Shown: positions 49,936-59,745, numbered from the stretch's first letter. The stretch is DNA of 64,000 nt from Curtobacterium flaccumfaciens (GCF_013359815.1 NZ_JABMCF010000033.1:62001-126000); one strand, 5' to 3'. Notes: generated by a model from the letters alone, not told the origin. Translations and numbers: made by a program.

Positions 49936-50109
49936 CTACTTCTTGAAGACGTCCTTGACGTCCTCGCCGGTCTGCTTCGCGCTCGCAGCGGTCTGGTCCT
50001 TCTTGCCTTCGGCGACCTTGGCGTCGTCGTTGGTCAGGTTGCCGACGGCTTCCTTCGCCTTGCCGGCGAGGTCCTGAGCGGCGTTCTTGATCTTGTCGTC
50101 GAGTCCCAT
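49936..50109 (-). CDS. CsbD family stress protein
   Basis: 57 aa: MGLDDKIKNAAQDLAGKAKE, then AVGNLTNDDAKVAEGKKDQ and an end KDVFKK. Charged, helical, typical CsbD-like length; the family is induced by general stress (SigB in Bacillus). ATG 50109 with AAAGGA upstream. Embedded in the Asp23 cluster and followed by a strong hairpin. Biochemical function unknown. Confidence 0.9.
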   Translation of the reverse strand: MGLDDKIKNAAQDLAGKAKEAVGNLTNDDAKVAEGKKDQTAASAKQTGEDVKDVFKK

Positions 50110-50191
50110 GACGGGTCCTTTCGTGGGTGGGCGTACGCCCGGTGGTGTGGTGGTGGGCCGGGAGGCCCGGGGTGCGTCCGGCTGACGGGTG

Positions 50192-50755
50192 TCAGTGGAC
50201 GCGGGTCGACTTCGCGAGCGCGGAGCGGGTACCGCCGGTCAGGTGCACGAGCACCGGGACCGGACGGCCGAGGGTGCGGTCGAGGACCGCGACGGCTCGG
50301 TCGACGGCGTCGAGCACGCTGACGGCGTCCCCGCCGCGGCGGACCGCGACACGGATCCGGGCGGCGCGCTGCCGGCGGACGAGGTAGGTGTCGACCCGGG
50401 AGCCGACCACGTCGCGGACACCCGCGAGTTCGTGCTCGAGGACGTCCCGGACGAGTGCGACGTTGACGGTGACGGCATCGTCGCCCGAGTGTTCCCGGAC
50501 GGCGACGGACGTGCCGCCACCACCTCGGGTGAACACCCACACGAGCGACAGGACGATCACGAGGGCCGCGGCCCCGGCGACGATCCACAGCGCGGACGCG
50601 GGGACGTCGAGGCTGCGGGGGAGGTCGACGTACGGCTTGACGGTGTCCTGGACGGCGGGCAGCACACCCGCGCCCATCGCGATCCCGACGACCACGGCGA
50701 CGAGGCCGAGGACGAACAGGATGATCCGGTTGAGGGTCCGGTTGCTCTTGGTCAT
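50192..50755 (-). CDS. AmaP-like alkaline shock response membrane anchor
   Basis: 187 aa, two helices (about 9-30 and 55-75) followed by a soluble domain with DAVTVNVALVRDVLEHELAGVRDVVGSRV and a C-terminal VHLTGGTRSALAKSTRVH. Matches the AmaP architecture that tethers Asp23 to the membrane in staphylococci. ATG overlaps the DUF6286 stop by 4 bp. Assignment rests mainly on architecture and cluster. Confidence 0.78.
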   Translation of the reverse strand: MTKSNRTLNRIILFVLGLVAVVVGIAMGAGVLPAVQDTVKPYVDLPRSLDVPASALWIVAGAAALVIVLSLVWVFTRGGGGTSVAVREHSGDDAVTVNVALVRDVLEHELAGVRDVVGSRVDTYLVRRQRAARIRVAVRRGGDAVSVLDAVDRAVAVLDRTLGRPVPVLVHLTGGTRSALAKSTRVH

Positions 50756-51327
50756 GCGAGGGTTCCCTTCTCCTCGACCCGGACGCGGACGCGTCGGCCG
50801 AAGCGCTCGTCGAGACCGCTCAGACGCTCCACGACGGCGGCGCGGACGCTCGCCTCGTCGACCGGCACACCGGTGACGGGGACGATGCGGACCTCGGTGG
50901 AACGGCCACGGGCGGTGGCGGAGGCGTTCCCCTCGGGGACACCGGCCGCCATGCCGGCAGCGTTCGCCGCGGTGGAGGCGACGATGCGGGCGTCGATGAC
51001 GACCGCACCACGCTCGTGCTCGACGACCGATCGGTGCTGCCGGCCGGGCTTGAGCGCCAGGACGACCAGCACGACGCCGAGGACGACGAGCACACCCGCG
51101 ATGACCTCGACGATGGTGACGAACGCGGCGTCCGGACGGAGCGCCGTGTCGACCACGGTCTGGGGGTCGGCGACCAGCGGCGGGCGTCCGATGGCGCTGA
51201 GCACCGCCTCGGTGCCGATCCAGGCGGCCACCAGGGCGAGCACCACGAGTGCCACCGCCACTGCTGTGGAGCGGGAGCGGTGCACGCTCCGACGACGGAT
51301 GCGTCGTTCGACGGAACCGTTGCTCAT
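50752..51327 (-). CDS. DUF6286 domain-containing protein
   Basis: 191 aa. Two helices (about 22-45 and 68-92), then a soluble region that includes HRSVVEHERGAVVIDARIVA and TEVRIVPVTGVPVDEASVRAAVVERLSGL. This is the DUF6286 protein regularly found in actinobacterial Asp23 clusters. ATG 51327 with AGGAGG. Same two-helix-plus-domain plan as the AmaP-like neighbour, suggesting a shared membrane complex. Confidence 0.82.
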   Translation of the reverse strand: MSNGSVERRIRRRSVHRSRSTAVAVALVVLALVAAWIGTEAVLSAIGRPPLVADPQTVVDTALRPDAAFVTIVEVIAGVLVVLGVVLVVLALKPGRQHRSVVEHERGAVVIDARIVASTAANAAGMAAGVPEGNASATARGRSTEVRIVPVTGVPVDEASVRAAVVERLSGLDERFGRRVRVRVEEKGTLA

Positions 51328-51336
51328 GATGGCCTC

Positions 51337-51651
51337 CTAGCGGGCACGGGACTCGTGCTCGCGCACGATCCCGGTGAGTTCGATGTGGGCACTGCCGACG
51401 CGGCGCCCGGTCAGGTCGCTCACGCGGCCCTTGACCTGGTCCGCGATCCGGATCGACCCGGAGACGATGTCGTCGCTCGCGGCGATCGGCCCGGTGATGT
51501 CGAGCGACAGTGCTCCCGACGCGTCGCCGAGTCCGACGCGCACCCGCTTGGCGGGGGCGCCGAGCCCTTCGGCTGCGACGGCCCGCGCCAGCGAGGTGAG
51601 CGCGCGTGCGGTGATCTCGACGCGGCCCGGGACGTCCGGGCCGGCGTTCAC
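51337..51651 (-). CDS. Small Asp23-like protein
   Basis: 104 aa: VPGRVEITARALTSLARAVAAE and KRVRVGLGDASGALSLDITGP look like a shortened, divergent Asp23 domain, ending GRRVGSAHIELTGIVREHESRAR. GTG 51651 overlaps the DUF2273 stop. Soluble. Probably a third Asp23-fold component of the complex. Confidence 0.75.
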   Translation of the reverse strand: MNAGPDVPGRVEITARALTSLARAVAAEGLGAPAKRVRVGLGDASGALSLDITGPIAASDDIVSGSIRIADQVKGRVSDLTGRRVGSAHIELTGIVREHESRAR

Positions 51652-51839
51652 CGGGAGCTCCGGCGTCCGGTCAGCACGTCGGTCAGGGCACCGCGGTCGA
51701 TGCGCCCGGTGGCGAGTGCGGCCACGAGGGCCCCGATCGCACCGAAGACGATGACGAGCACGAAGCCCCAGAACCCGAACTGCAGTGCCACGACGGCGAG
51801 GACTGCGCCGATGAGGGCGCCGATCAGCGTGTTGCTCAT
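51648..51839 (-). CDS. DUF2273 small membrane protein
   Basis: 63 aa with two helices (about 4-20 and 23-43) rich in Gly/Ala, and a basic C-terminus (GRRSSR). DUF2273 proteins occur with Asp23 and AmaP and help anchor them. ATG overlaps the Asp23 stop; its own stop overlaps the next gene. Confidence 0.85.
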   Translation of the reverse strand: MSNTLIGALIGAVLAVVALQFGFWGFVLVIVFGAIGALVAALATGRIDRGALTDVLTGRRSSR

Positions 51840-52294
51840 GCGACTCGCGCTTCCTTCTTCTCGTCCTCGTTGTCGTCGTCGTCGCCCGGGATGTAGACGT
51901 CCTGGACGGTCACGTTGACCTCGGCGACCTCCATGCCGACGATCTGCTCGAGGGCACGGGCAACACCGGCACGGACGCCGTCGGCGACCTGCTGGAGCGA
52001 CACCGGGTACTCGGCGACGATCACGATGTCCGCGGCGACCTGCTTCTCGCCGACCTCGACCTTGACGCCCTGACCGAAGTCGCGCTGGCCGATGGCGTCG
52101 CGGATCGCGCCGATGGCACGGGCTGCGCCGTTGCCGAGGGAGTGCACGCCGTTGACCTCGCGGGCGGCGATGCCGGCGACCTTCGACACGACGGTGTCGT
52201 CGATGACGGTCTTGCCGGTGACGCCGCTGGTGCCGGCGTGCGAGGTGGCACGGGTCGCCGTGGTGGCCGGGGTGGGGGTGATGGTGTCAGCCAT
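51836..52294 (-). CDS. Asp23/Gls24 family envelope stress response protein
   Basis: 152 aa: KTVIDDTVVSKVAGIAAREVNGVHSLG, VGEKQVAADIVIVAEYPVSLQQVADGVRAGV and EVAEVNVTVQDVYIPGDDDD are typical. The N-terminus is Thr/Ala-rich and the C-terminus acidic. First gene of the cluster, 170 bp from the AraC gene. Forms a membrane-proximal layer with AmaP and DUF2273 in Gram-positives. Confidence 0.92.
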   Translation of the reverse strand: MADTITPTPATTATRATSHAGTSGVTGKTVIDDTVVSKVAGIAAREVNGVHSLGNGAARAIGAIRDAIGQRDFGQGVKVEVGEKQVAADIVIVAEYPVSLQQVADGVRAGVARALEQIVGMEVAEVNVTVQDVYIPGDDDDNEDEKKEARVA

Positions 52295-52411
52295 GTTCGT
52301 TCCTTCCGTTGACCCGCCGGGCGTTCCCAGCGGTTGCTGTTCACGGATGAGACGGGCTGTGGAAGAGATTCGTCACACACGACTTCTCGGATTCGGGTGA
52401 TCTCCAGGGAG

Positions 52412-52427
52412 CCCCGGAATTCCGGGG
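52412..52427. promoter_or_regulatory. 16-bp perfect palindrome upstream of the Asp23 cluster
   Basis: CCCCGGAATTCCGGGG lies between the Asp23 start (52294) and the AraC stop (52464), both minus strand. It may be the AraC terminator or an operator for the Asp23 operon. Confidence 0.4.
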
Positions 52428-52463
52428 ATCCACGTGTACCCCCGGGGCGTTCCGTCCGGCCGT

Positions 52464-53684
52464 TCAGCCGTTTCCGGCCGCGCCGTTGCGCTCGGCAGCG
52501 GCCCGCATGGCACGCACACAGGCCATCGGGGACTCGCCGCGCTCCTCGCGGAAGAGCTGCTGCAGCCGTCGGGGGAGCACCCCTGCGGCGGCCGCGATGC
52601 CGTCGAGCGTGAGCGGGTCGTCGAGGTGCTGTTCGATGTACGACACCGCACGACGGACACGCCACGACGCCTTGCCGGCCTCCGGCTGCGCAGCCAGCGA
52701 CGCGCGTTTCGTCACGGCGGGGTCCTCACCGAACCGGTCGCGGTAGGTCTCGGCGAACCGTCCCGGGTTGGTGAAGCCCCAGCGGCGGGCGATCGCTGCG
52801 ATGCCGGAGGACACGAGCGGGCAGTCCGCCGGGGCGACCGGTCCGCCCCGGTCCGCGCGGAGCAGCTCCTCGCGCACCCGGTCCAGGCGGTGGTCGCGGA
52901 GGAACCGGTGCGGGGTGGTGTCGAGCGTCCGGGCGAAGACGTCCTGCAGCCCGCGCTGGCTCAGTCCGCACGCGGCGGCGATGGTGGGGACCGAGGGGCG
53001 ATCGGCGGCGTGCAGCTCGATGAAGCGGATCGCGTCGCGGAGCCGGTTCGCCACGGGCACGTCGTCACCGCGGTTGCGGATGGGGAACGTGTCGAGGATG
53101 ACGACGGCCAGCCGACGGTTCAGCGCGGTCCGCATCGGCCCGAGCACGCGCTCGTCGACCAGGGCCGGCCCGAGTTCACGGATCAGGTGCCGCAGGGGTT
53201 CTCGCCGGGCGACGACCTCGTCCTGCTGGTCGAACAACAGTGGGCCGTCGGGCAGGCGGTAGCCGAGGTCGCGGCCGACGCTCCGCAGGAACCGGTCGGA
53301 CACGTGCACGCCGTTGTAGACGGTGCCGTCGGACTCGAACCGGTAGGCCTCGGACGCCGACGCGATGTACGGGCTGCCCGGCTCGACGACGCGGGTGCGG
53401 TCGGCGAAGTGCATCTCGAGCCGGCCCTTGGTCAGCCAGAACACCACGTGGTCGTCCCGCACGCCGATGACCCCGCCCCGCCGACCGCCCTCGGCCCGCA
53501 TGGTGCGCAGCGACAGGTCGTCGTCACCCACGACCGTGTACTCGTACCGGGTGTCGTCGGTGGCGAAGGTCTCGGAGGCGAAGTCCGAACCGCCGTACTC
53601 CGCCGCGAAGATCTCGGAGTAGTCGGAACCCTCGCCGTCGGAGAACCGCAGCCGGCGGAATCCGTTCGTCGTCGAGGGGTCCAT
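52464..53684 (-). CDS. AraC family regulator with an extra half DNA-binding domain
   Basis: 406 aa. N-terminal AraC-binding-like (cupin) region about 1-200; a complete AraC HTH pair at about 215-325 (TIAAACGLSQRGLQDVFARTLDTTPHRFLRDHRLD... and AIARRWGFTNPGRFAETYRDRFGEDP); then about 345-400 a second first-HTH unit (VSYIEQHLDDPLTLDGIAAAAGVLPRRLQQLFREERGESP) without its second half. ATG 53684. Divergent from csoR by 82 bp. Target unknown; could be the Asp23 cluster directly downstream. Confidence 0.88.
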   Translation of the reverse strand: MDPSTTNGFRRLRFSDGEGSDYSEIFAAEYGGSDFASETFATDDTRYEYTVVGDDDLSLRTMRAEGGRRGGVIGVRDDHVVFWLTKGRLEMHFADRTRVVEPGSPYIASASEAYRFESDGTVYNGVHVSDRFLRSVGRDLGYRLPDGPLLFDQQDEVVARREPLRHLIRELGPALVDERVLGPMRTALNRRLAVVILDTFPIRNRGDDVPVANRLRDAIRFIELHAADRPSVPTIAAACGLSQRGLQDVFARTLDTTPHRFLRDHRLDRVREELLRADRGGPVAPADCPLVSSGIAAIARRWGFTNPGRFAETYRDRFGEDPAVTKRASLAAQPEAGKASWRVRRAVSYIEQHLDDPLTLDGIAAAAGVLPRRLQQLFREERGESPMACVRAMRAAAERNGAAGNG

Positions 53685-53703
53685 GCGCTGATCATGCCAC
53701 CGG

Positions 53704-53732
53704 TTGCGTCCGAACGAGATCGGAATACCCTA
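53704..53732 (+). promoter_or_regulatory. csoR-copZ-copA promoter
   Basis: TTGCGT (53704-53709) and TACCCT (53727-53732) are separated by exactly 17 bp. The CsoR operator overlaps the -10. Confidence 0.55.
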
Positions 53733-53741
53733 GGGGGGTAC
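53725..53741. promoter_or_regulatory. CsoR operator
   Basis: ATACCC-TAGGG-GGGTAC, matching the known GTA/ATACCC...GGGTAT pattern of CsoR sites in other Gram-positives. Copper binding to CsoR should release it and open the promoter. Confidence 0.7.
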
Positions 53742-53766
53742 CGTATTGAGAACGGTGGAGGCGGAC

Positions 53767-54057
53767 ATGCACGAACACGTCGGGTACATCGGCGACAAGG
53801 ACGACCTGCTCAAGCGACTCCGTCGCGCCGAGGGGCAGGTGCGCGGCATCGCGCGGATGGTCGAGGACGAGACGTACTGCATCGACGTCCTGACCCAGAT
53901 CTCGGCGGCGAACCGGGCGCTCGAACGCGTCGCGCTGTCGCTGCTCGAGGACCACCTGGCGCACTGCGTCGCCGAGGCCGTCGCCGAGGGCGGGGACGCC
54001 GCCGACGAGAAGGTGCGCGAGGCCAGCCAGGCGATCGCCCGGCTCGTCCGCTCCTGA
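53767..54057 (+). CDS. csoR: Copper-sensing repressor, CsoR family
   Basis: 96 aa four-helix-bundle regulator. Cu(I) ligands Cys38, His63 and Cys67 (YCIDVL; EDHLAHC) have the spacing of Mycobacterium CsoR (36/61/65). LLKRLRRAEGQVRGIARMV is the conserved N-terminal helix. ATG 53767 with GGAGG; TTG 53746 in frame is unlikely. Followed by copZ and copA, which it should regulate. Confidence 0.95.
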   Translation: MHEHVGYIGDKDDLLKRLRRAEGQVRGIARMVEDETYCIDVLTQISAANRALERVALSLLEDHLAHCVAEAVAEGGDAADEKVREASQAIARLVRS

Positions 54058-54089
54058 CCCTGACGACCACCCACCGAGAAGGAGACACC

Positions 54090-54308
54090 ATGACCACCGA
54101 AACGCTGCTCGTCGAGGGCATGACCTGTGACCACTGCGTGATGAGCGTCACCGAGGAGCTCACCGAGGTCGACGGGGTGTCGGGCGTCGACGTCCGACTC
54201 GTCCCCGGCGGGTCGTCCGAGGTCACCGTCAGCTCGGCGGCACCCGTCGACGCGGACGCCCTCCGTGCCGCGGTCACCGAGGCGGGGTACGAGGTCGTGC
54301 GCTCGTGA
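54090..54308 (+). CDS. copZ: Copper chaperone (HMA domain)
   Basis: 72 aa, single heavy-metal-associated domain with MTCDHC (CxxC) at about residues 11-16. ATG 54090 with GAAGGAGA. Stop overlaps copA as GTGA. Delivers Cu(I) to CopA and possibly to CsoR. Confidence 0.94.
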   Translation: MTTETLLVEGMTCDHCVMSVTEELTEVDGVSGVDVRLVPGGSSEVTVSSAAPVDADALRAAVTEAGYEVVRS

Positions 54309-56533
54309 CCGACCGCACCGTCGAACTCGACATCACCGGGATGACCTGCGCCTCGTGCGCGAACCGCATCGAGCGGAAGCTCGGCAAGCTGCCCGGGATC
54401 ACCGCCACCGTCAACTACGCCACCGAGAAGGCGCAGGTGCAGGTCGCCGCTGACGGCACCGCCGACCCCGAGGCGCTCATCGCCGCGGTGGAGTCGGCCG
54501 GCTACGGCGCCGCGGTGCCGGCACCGCCCGCAGCCGCCGACGCCGAACCCGTGGCCGATGCCGACCCGACCGGCCCACTGCGCCGACGCCTGGCCGTGTC
54601 CGCCGTGCTCGCGGTGCCCGTCGTGGTGCTCTCGATGGTGCCGGCCCTGCAGTTCCCGAACTGGCAGTGGCTCGCCCTGACGCTCGCGGCGCCCGTCGCG
54701 GTCTGGGGTGCGCTCCCGTTCCACCGTGCCGCGTGGGTCAACGCCCGGCACGGTGCCGCCACCATGGACACCCTGGTGAGCGTCGGTGTCCTCGCCGCCT
54801 TCGGGTGGTCGCTGTACGCCCTGTTCTTCGGCGACGCCGGCACGACCGGCATGCACATGACGTTCTCGTGGTTCGCCACGGACCCCGAGGCCACCGACCT
54901 GTACCTCGAGGTCGCGGCGGCCGTGACGGTGTTCATCCTCGCCGGCCGGTACATGGAGGCCCGCGCGAAGACGCAGTCCGGTGCCGCACTCCGGGCGCTG
55001 CTCGAACTCGGTGCGAAGGACGCCACCGTCCTGCGCGACGGTGCCGAACACCGCGTGCCCGCCTCGTCCCTCGTCGTCGGCGACGTCGTCGTGGTGCGAC
55101 CCGGCGAGCGGATCCCGAGCGACGGCCTGGTGCAGGACGGCTCCTCGGCCGTCGACCTCAGCATGCTCACCGGCGAGTCCGTGCCGGTCGAGGTCGGCCC
55201 GGGCGACCGGGTCACCGGTGCCACGATCAACGTCGGCGGGCGGCTCGTCGTCGCGATCACGCGTGTCGGCGCCGACACCGAGCTCGCCCGGATGGGTCGC
55301 CTGGTCGAGGACGCCCAGACCGGCAAGGCCGAGGTGCAGCGTCTGGCCGACCGCGTGTCCGGGGTCTTCGTGCCGATCGTCATCGTGCTCGCCGTGCTGG
55401 CCTTCGTCGGCTGGCTCGTGTTCGGCGGCTCGGTCACCGCGGCCTTCACCGCGGCCGTCGCCACCCTGATCATCGCCTGCCCGTGCGCCCTCGGGCTCGC
55501 CACGCCCACCGCGCTGCTGGTCGGCACCGGCCGAGGCTCGCAGCTCGGCATCCTGATCGGCGGTCCGCAGGTGCTCGAGCGCACCCGCGGCGTCGACACC
55601 GTCGTGCTCGACAAGACCGGCACCGTCACCACGGGGTCGATGACCCTGCGGTCGGTCACCGCCCTGGACGAGACCGAGGACGTCCTGCGCCTCGCCGCAG
55701 CGGTCGAGGACGGCTCCGAACACCCCGTCGCCCGCGCTGTGACCACCGCGGCCCGTGCCCGGGGCGCTGACCTGCCCCAGGCCGAGCAGTTCACCGCCAC
55801 CGCCGGCGCCGGTGTGCAGGCCGTCGTGGACGGCGACGTCGTCCTGGTCGGCACGACCCGCTGGCTCGCCGACTCGTGGTCGATCACCCTGCCACCGGTG
55901 CTGTCCGACGCCGTCGACCGTGCCGAGGCCGACGGAGGCACGGCGGTCGTCGTCGCCCGGAACGGCACGGCCCTGGGCGTGGTCGTCGTCGGCGACACCG
56001 CGAAGCCCGAGGCCGCCGACGCGATCGCCCGCTTCCGTGCGCTCGGCCTGCACCCGGTCCTGCTCACCGGCGACAACGACGGTGCCGCACGTGCTGTCGC
56101 CGTGAGCGTCGGCATCGACGAGGTGCACGCCCGCGCGACCCCCGCGTCGAAGCTCGAGACCGTCCGTCGGCTGCAGTCCGAGGGGCGGAGCGTCGCGATG
56201 GTCGGCGACGGCGTGAACGACGCCGCCGCACTGGCCGCGGCCGACCTCGGCATCGCCATGGGGGCCGGCACCGATGCGGCCATCGCGGCGAGCGACATCA
56301 CGGTCGTCAGCGGTCGGCTCACGGTGGTGGCCGACGCCATCCGGCTGTCGCGCGCGACGCTCGGCGTCATCAAGGGCAACCTGTTCTGGGCGTTCGCGTA
56401 CAACGTCGCGGCGATCCCGCTCGCGATGGCGGGGCTGCTCAACCCGGTGCTCGCGGGTGCGGCGATGGCGTTCTCGTCGGTCTTCGTCGTGACGAACAGC
56501 CTGCGGTTGCGTCGCTTCGCGGCGCAGCCGTGA
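54305..56533 (+). CDS. copA: Cu(I)-translocating P1B-type ATPase
   Basis: 742 aa. N-terminal HMA domain with MTCASC; eight membrane helices including the CPC transport motif ([17 protein letters not shown]); actuator LTGESVP; phosphorylation [11 protein letters not shown] motif [12 protein letters not shown] hinge [21 protein letters not shown]. Typical of CopA-class Cu+ exporters. Translationally coupled to copZ. A 1500-residue open frame on the opposite strand across copA and pgi is a compositional artefact. Confidence 0.96.
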   Translation: MTDRTVELDITGMTCASCANRIERKLGKLPGITATVNYATEKAQVQVAADGTADPEALIAAVESAGYGAAVPAPPAAADAEPVADADPTGPLRRRLAVSAVLAVPVVVLSMVPALQFPNWQWLALTLAAPVAVWGALPFHRAAWVNARHGAATMDTLVSVGVLAAFGWSLYALFFGDAGTTGMHMTFSWFATDPEATDLYLEVAAAVTVFILAGRYMEARAKTQSGAALRALLELGAKDATVLRDGAEHRVPASSLVVGDVVVVRPGERIPSDGLVQDGSSAVDLSMLTGESVPVEVGPGDRVTGATINVGGRLVVAITRVGADTELARMGRLVEDAQTGKAEVQRLADRVSGVFVPIVIVLAVLAFVGWLVFGGSVTAAFTAAVATLIIACPCALGLATPTALLVGTGRGSQLGILIGGPQVLERTRGVDTVVLDKTGTVTTGSMTLRSVTALDETEDVLRLAAAVEDGSEHPVARAVTTAARARGADLPQAEQFTATAGAGVQAVVDGDVVLVGTTRWLADSWSITLPPVLSDAVDRAEADGGTAVVVARNGTALGVVVVGDTAKPEAADAIARFRALGLHPVLLTGDNDGAARAVAVSVGIDEVHARATPASKLETVRRLQSEGRSVAMVGDGVNDAAALAAADLGIAMGAGTDAAIAASDITVVSGRLTVVADAIRLSRATLGVIKGNLFWAFAYNVAAIPLAMAGLLNPVLAGAAMAFSSVFVVTNSLRLRRFAAQP

Positions 56534-56610
56534 AGCCGGCCACAGCCGTGGACCGGGCGAACCGACCGCAGCCCTGAACCCGGCGAGCCGACCGCGGCCC
56601 TGAACGCGAC

Positions 56611-56661
56611 CGGCCGGGAGGCGTGACGCGCGCAGCGAACGCGAGCCGCGCCTCCCGGCCG
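56611..56661 (+). terminator. GGAGGC-family terminator after copA
   Basis: Perfect 13-bp arms CGGCCGGGAGGCG (56611-56623) and complement (56649-56661), 25-base loop. Confidence 0.75.
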
Positions 56662-56770
56662 ACTGTGCGCACCACCCGCCGGAGCGCACTACGCTCGAAG
56701 ACGGTCCGCGACGCAGCGCTGCGTGACCCGCGGGCTGTACGTCTTGAACGTGATCCCCAGGAGGACCGAA

Positions 56771-58492
56771 GTGACCGAATCCGCTCCCGTCGACCCCACA
56801 TCGACCGAAGGCTGGAAGAAGCTCGACAGCATCGCTGCCGGCTTCACCCCGGACCTGCGAGGGTGGTTCGACAGCGACCCCGGTCGTGCCGAGCAGTACA
56901 CCTTCCAGGCGGCCGACCTGACCGTCGACCTGTCCAAGGGCCTGGTGACCGACGAGATCCTCGCCGCGCTGCTGCAGGTCGCGAAGGACACCGGCGTCGC
57001 CGAACGCTTCCAGGCGATGCTCGCCGGTGAGCACATCAACGTCACCGAGGACCGCGCCGTGCTGCACACCGCGCTCCGCCGCCCGAAGGCGACCGAGGGC
57101 CTCGTGCCGGCGGCTCCCCTGACCGTCGACGGCCAGGACGTCGACGCCGACGTGCACGCGACGCTCGACAAGGTCTACGGCTTCGCCGAGCAGGTCCGCA
57201 GCGGCGCCTGGACCGGTGTCACCGGCAAGCGCATCGAGACCGTCGTCAACATCGGCATCGGTGGCTCCGACCTCGGCCCCGTCATGGTCTACGAGGCACT
57301 CAAGCCCTCCGTCCAGGCCGGCCTCGAGGCCCGCTTCGTGTCGAACATCGACCCGGCGGACATCTACGAGAAGACCGCGGACCTGGACCCCGAGACCACG
57401 CTCTTCATCGTCGCGTCGAAGACCTTCGGCACGCTCGAGACCCTGACGAACGCGCGCCTCGCACGCCAGTGGCTGTGGGAGAAGCTCGGCCTGACCGACG
57501 CCGCCGACGACGAGAAGAAGAACGCCGTCGCCAAGCACTTCGTCGCCGTCTCCACCGCGCTCGACAAGGTCGAGGCGTTCGGTATCGACCCCGAGAACGC
57601 CTTCGGCTTCTGGGACTGGGTGGGCGGCCGCTACTCGGTCGACTCGGCCATCGGCACGAGCGTCGTCATCGCGATCGGCAAGGAGAACTGGGAGCAGTTC
57701 CTCGCCGGCTTCCACGCCATCGACGAGCACGTCCGCACCACGCCGCTCGAGCAGAACGTCCCCGTCCTGATGGGCCTGCTCAACGTCTGGTACACGAACT
57801 TCCTCGGTGCGCAGAGCCACGCGGTCCTGCCGTACACGCAGTACCTGCACCGCTTCGCCGCGTACCTGCAGCAGCTCACGATGGAGTCGAACGGCAAGCG
57901 CGTCCGCTGGGACGGCTCGCCCGTCACCACCGAGACCGGCGAGGTCTTCTGGGGTGAGCCCGGCACGAACGGCCAGCACGCGTTCTACCAACTCATCCAC
58001 CAGGGCACCCGCCTGATCCCGGCCGACTTCATCACGGTCGCCAACCCGGCCCGTCCGCTCAAGGACGAGACCGGCGACGGCAAGGGTGTCGCGCCCGGCA
58101 CCGACGTGCACACGCTGTTCCTGGCGAACTTCTTCGCGCAGACCAAGGCGCTCGCGTTCGGCAAGAGCGCCGACGAGGTCCGCGCCGAGGGCACCACCGA
58201 CGAGGGCATCGTCGCGGCGCGCACGTTCCCGGGCAACAAGCCGACCACGTCGATCATCGCGCCGGAGCTCACCCCGAGCGTCCTCGGCCAGCTCATCGCC
58301 CTGTACGAGCACATCGTGTTCACCGAGGGCACGATCTGGGGCATCGACTCGTTCGACCAGTGGGGTGTGGAGCTCGGCAAGCAGCTGGCGCTGCAGGTCA
58401 CGCCGGCCGTCGAGGGCGACCAGGCCGCGCTCGACGCGCAGGACCCGTCGACCAAGGCGCTCATCGCGAAGTACCTGGAGCTGCGGAAGTAA
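56771..58492 (+). CDS. pgi: Glucose-6-phosphate isomerase
   Basis: 573 aa. PGI signatures: [36 protein letters not shown], the [16 protein letters not shown] motif with [18 protein letters not shown] with catalytic His, and a C-terminal [13 protein letters not shown]. Interconverts glucose-6-phosphate and fructose-6-phosphate. GTG 56771 follows AGGAGG at normal spacing. Monocistronic between two hairpin terminators. Confidence 0.97.
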   Translation: MTESAPVDPTSTEGWKKLDSIAAGFTPDLRGWFDSDPGRAEQYTFQAADLTVDLSKGLVTDEILAALLQVAKDTGVAERFQAMLAGEHINVTEDRAVLHTALRRPKATEGLVPAAPLTVDGQDVDADVHATLDKVYGFAEQVRSGAWTGVTGKRIETVVNIGIGGSDLGPVMVYEALKPSVQAGLEARFVSNIDPADIYEKTADLDPETTLFIVASKTFGTLETLTNARLARQWLWEKLGLTDAADDEKKNAVAKHFVAVSTALDKVEAFGIDPENAFGFWDWVGGRYSVDSAIGTSVVIAIGKENWEQFLAGFHAIDEHVRTTPLEQNVPVLMGLLNVWYTNFLGAQSHAVLPYTQYLHRFAAYLQQLTMESNGKRVRWDGSPVTTETGEVFWGEPGTNGQHAFYQLIHQGTRLIPADFITVANPARPLKDETGDGKGVAPGTDVHTLFLANFFAQTKALAFGKSADEVRAEGTTDEGIVAARTFPGNKPTTSIIAPELTPSVLGQLIALYEHIVFTEGTIWGIDSFDQWGVELGKQLALQVTPAVEGDQAALDAQDPSTKALIAKYLELRK

Positions 58493-58507
58493 CGCACGTC
58501 CCCACCT

Positions 58508-58555
58508 GACGGACGGGAGGCCCGTGGCGGATCCGCCACGGGCCTCCCGTCCGTC
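58508..58555 (+). terminator. Perfect 48-bp palindrome after pgi
   Basis: Arms 58508-58531 and 58532-58555 are exact complements; the arm starts GACGGACGGGAGGCCCGTGG and the centre is GGATCC. GGAGGC-family member, 16 bp after the pgi stop. Confidence 0.88.
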
Positions 58556-58569
58556 GTGTCGGGCACTGC

Positions 58570-58658
58570 CAAAGCGACAGTTGCGCCCGACGGGCCGCCG
58601 TCAGGCCTGCGAAAGCGACAGATGTGCGCCGATCTTCCGCGGAGAAGTGTCGCTTTCG
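58570..58658. repeat. Repeated AAAGCGACAG boxes
   Basis: AAAGCGACAG occurs at 58571-58580 and 58612-58621; its inverse TGTCGCTTTCG at 58648-58658 pairs with CGAAAGCGACA at 58610-58620. The 215-bp gap between pgi and the LysM gene holds nothing else I recognise. Confidence 0.65.
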
Positions 58659-58707
58659 CGAGGGCCCGCTGCGACGCCGCGGGGCCCGGGCCGCACGGAC
58701 CGCCCGC

Positions 58708-59613
58708 TCAGCGGGCGAGCGGGTCGAGGTTGAGGGACGTGCCCTCGTACAGGTGCTGGTCCTCGCCGAACACCTGGACACCCTCGTTGAGCCAGACCAG
58801 GTCGCGGACGGTGATGCCGAACCGCGCGGCGACGTCCCCGATCAGGTCGTCCGGTGCGACGCCGTAGGACCTCGGCGCGCCGGCGGCCGTGGTCGCGGTG
58901 ACGGTCCCGGTCGCGTTCGCCCGTCGTCCGGCGTCCTTCGGGTGCACGTTCGTCTGCCGGGCGGGGACGGACCACCGCACGGTGGACACCGCGAGGACCT
59001 TGCCGGCGGAGATCTCGACGGGGACGTCCTGTCCGGGCGCCGCGGCGGAGTAGGTCACGAGGTTGCCGAGGTGTGACGGGTCGACCCCGGATCCGTCCAA
59101 CGGGACGTCGACCGCGGCCGCCGTGCTGGTCGGGCCGCCGAGGGTCCGGTCACCGACACCGGGGTAGGTCAGCCCGTCGCCCACCGCACGGGGCAGGTCG
59201 AACAACGCGACGCCGATCGGCACCGGCAGCGTCGAGGTGATCCCGGAGTACTGCGCGGTGAACGTGTCGTCGCCGTCCGCGACCACCCGGAAGTGGAAGT
59301 GCACGCTGCCCTTCGGCGAGGCCACGTCCCCCTGGGCCAGGACGGTCCCGGCGGGGATCGGTGTCAGCGTCGGTGCGGGTGCGGCGGCCTCCGTCGGCAC
59401 CGGGGTCGGTGTGCGCGGGTTCGCCGACGCCTCGATCAGGTCCGATGCGGACTCGCCGGTCGGGGTCGCCGCCGGGGTCTCGCTCGCCGTCGGGCTGGAC
59501 GCCGGCGGACTGGAGGGAGCGGGCGGGACATCGTCCGGTCCCCGCAGCAGCGAGCAGCCGGACAGCACCACGCTGGCCGCCAGCATGATGGCGATTCCGC
59601 CGGTCCGTTTCAT
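58708..59613 (-). CDS. LysM-type lipoprotein
   Basis: 301 aa. Signal peptide with lipobox VLSGC (Cys about residue 20), a Ser/Pro/Thr-rich spacer (about 28-90), a beta-rich middle region (about 95-230, unknown) and a C-terminal LysM-like motif (YGVAPDDLIGDVAARFGITVRDLVWLNEGVQVFGEDQHLYEGTSLNL in outline). Outer-face lipoprotein that may contact peptidoglycan through LysM. ATG 59613. Monocistronic. Confidence 0.83.
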   Translation of the reverse strand: MKRTGGIAIMLAASVVLSGCSLLRGPDDVPPAPSSPPASSPTASETPAATPTGESASDLIEASANPRTPTPVPTEAAAPAPTLTPIPAGTVLAQGDVASPKGSVHFHFRVVADGDDTFTAQYSGITSTLPVPIGVALFDLPRAVGDGLTYPGVGDRTLGGPTSTAAAVDVPLDGSGVDPSHLGNLVTYSAAAPGQDVPVEISAGKVLAVSTVRWSVPARQTNVHPKDAGRRANATGTVTATTAAGAPRSYGVAPDDLIGDVAARFGITVRDLVWLNEGVQVFGEDQHLYEGTSLNLDPLAR

Positions 59614-59745
59614 GATGCCCCCTCAGGTCGAGGGTAACGCGATGCCGATCACACGGTCGTCGTCGCCGGCGGACTGTGTCCCGGGACGCAGTCCAGCCGC
59701 CGAGGGGGCGAGATGGTGTCGGTCGGAGCGGCTACGGTCGAGGGC

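Noticed and set aside
53810..58312. A 1500-codon open frame on the minus strand opposite csoR, copZ, copA and pgi
   Set aside because: It mirrors genes with clear protein motifs, is dominated by Gly, Arg, Asp, Glu and Val as expected from antisense of high-GC codons, and shows no domain. GC-rich third positions suppress stops on the complement.
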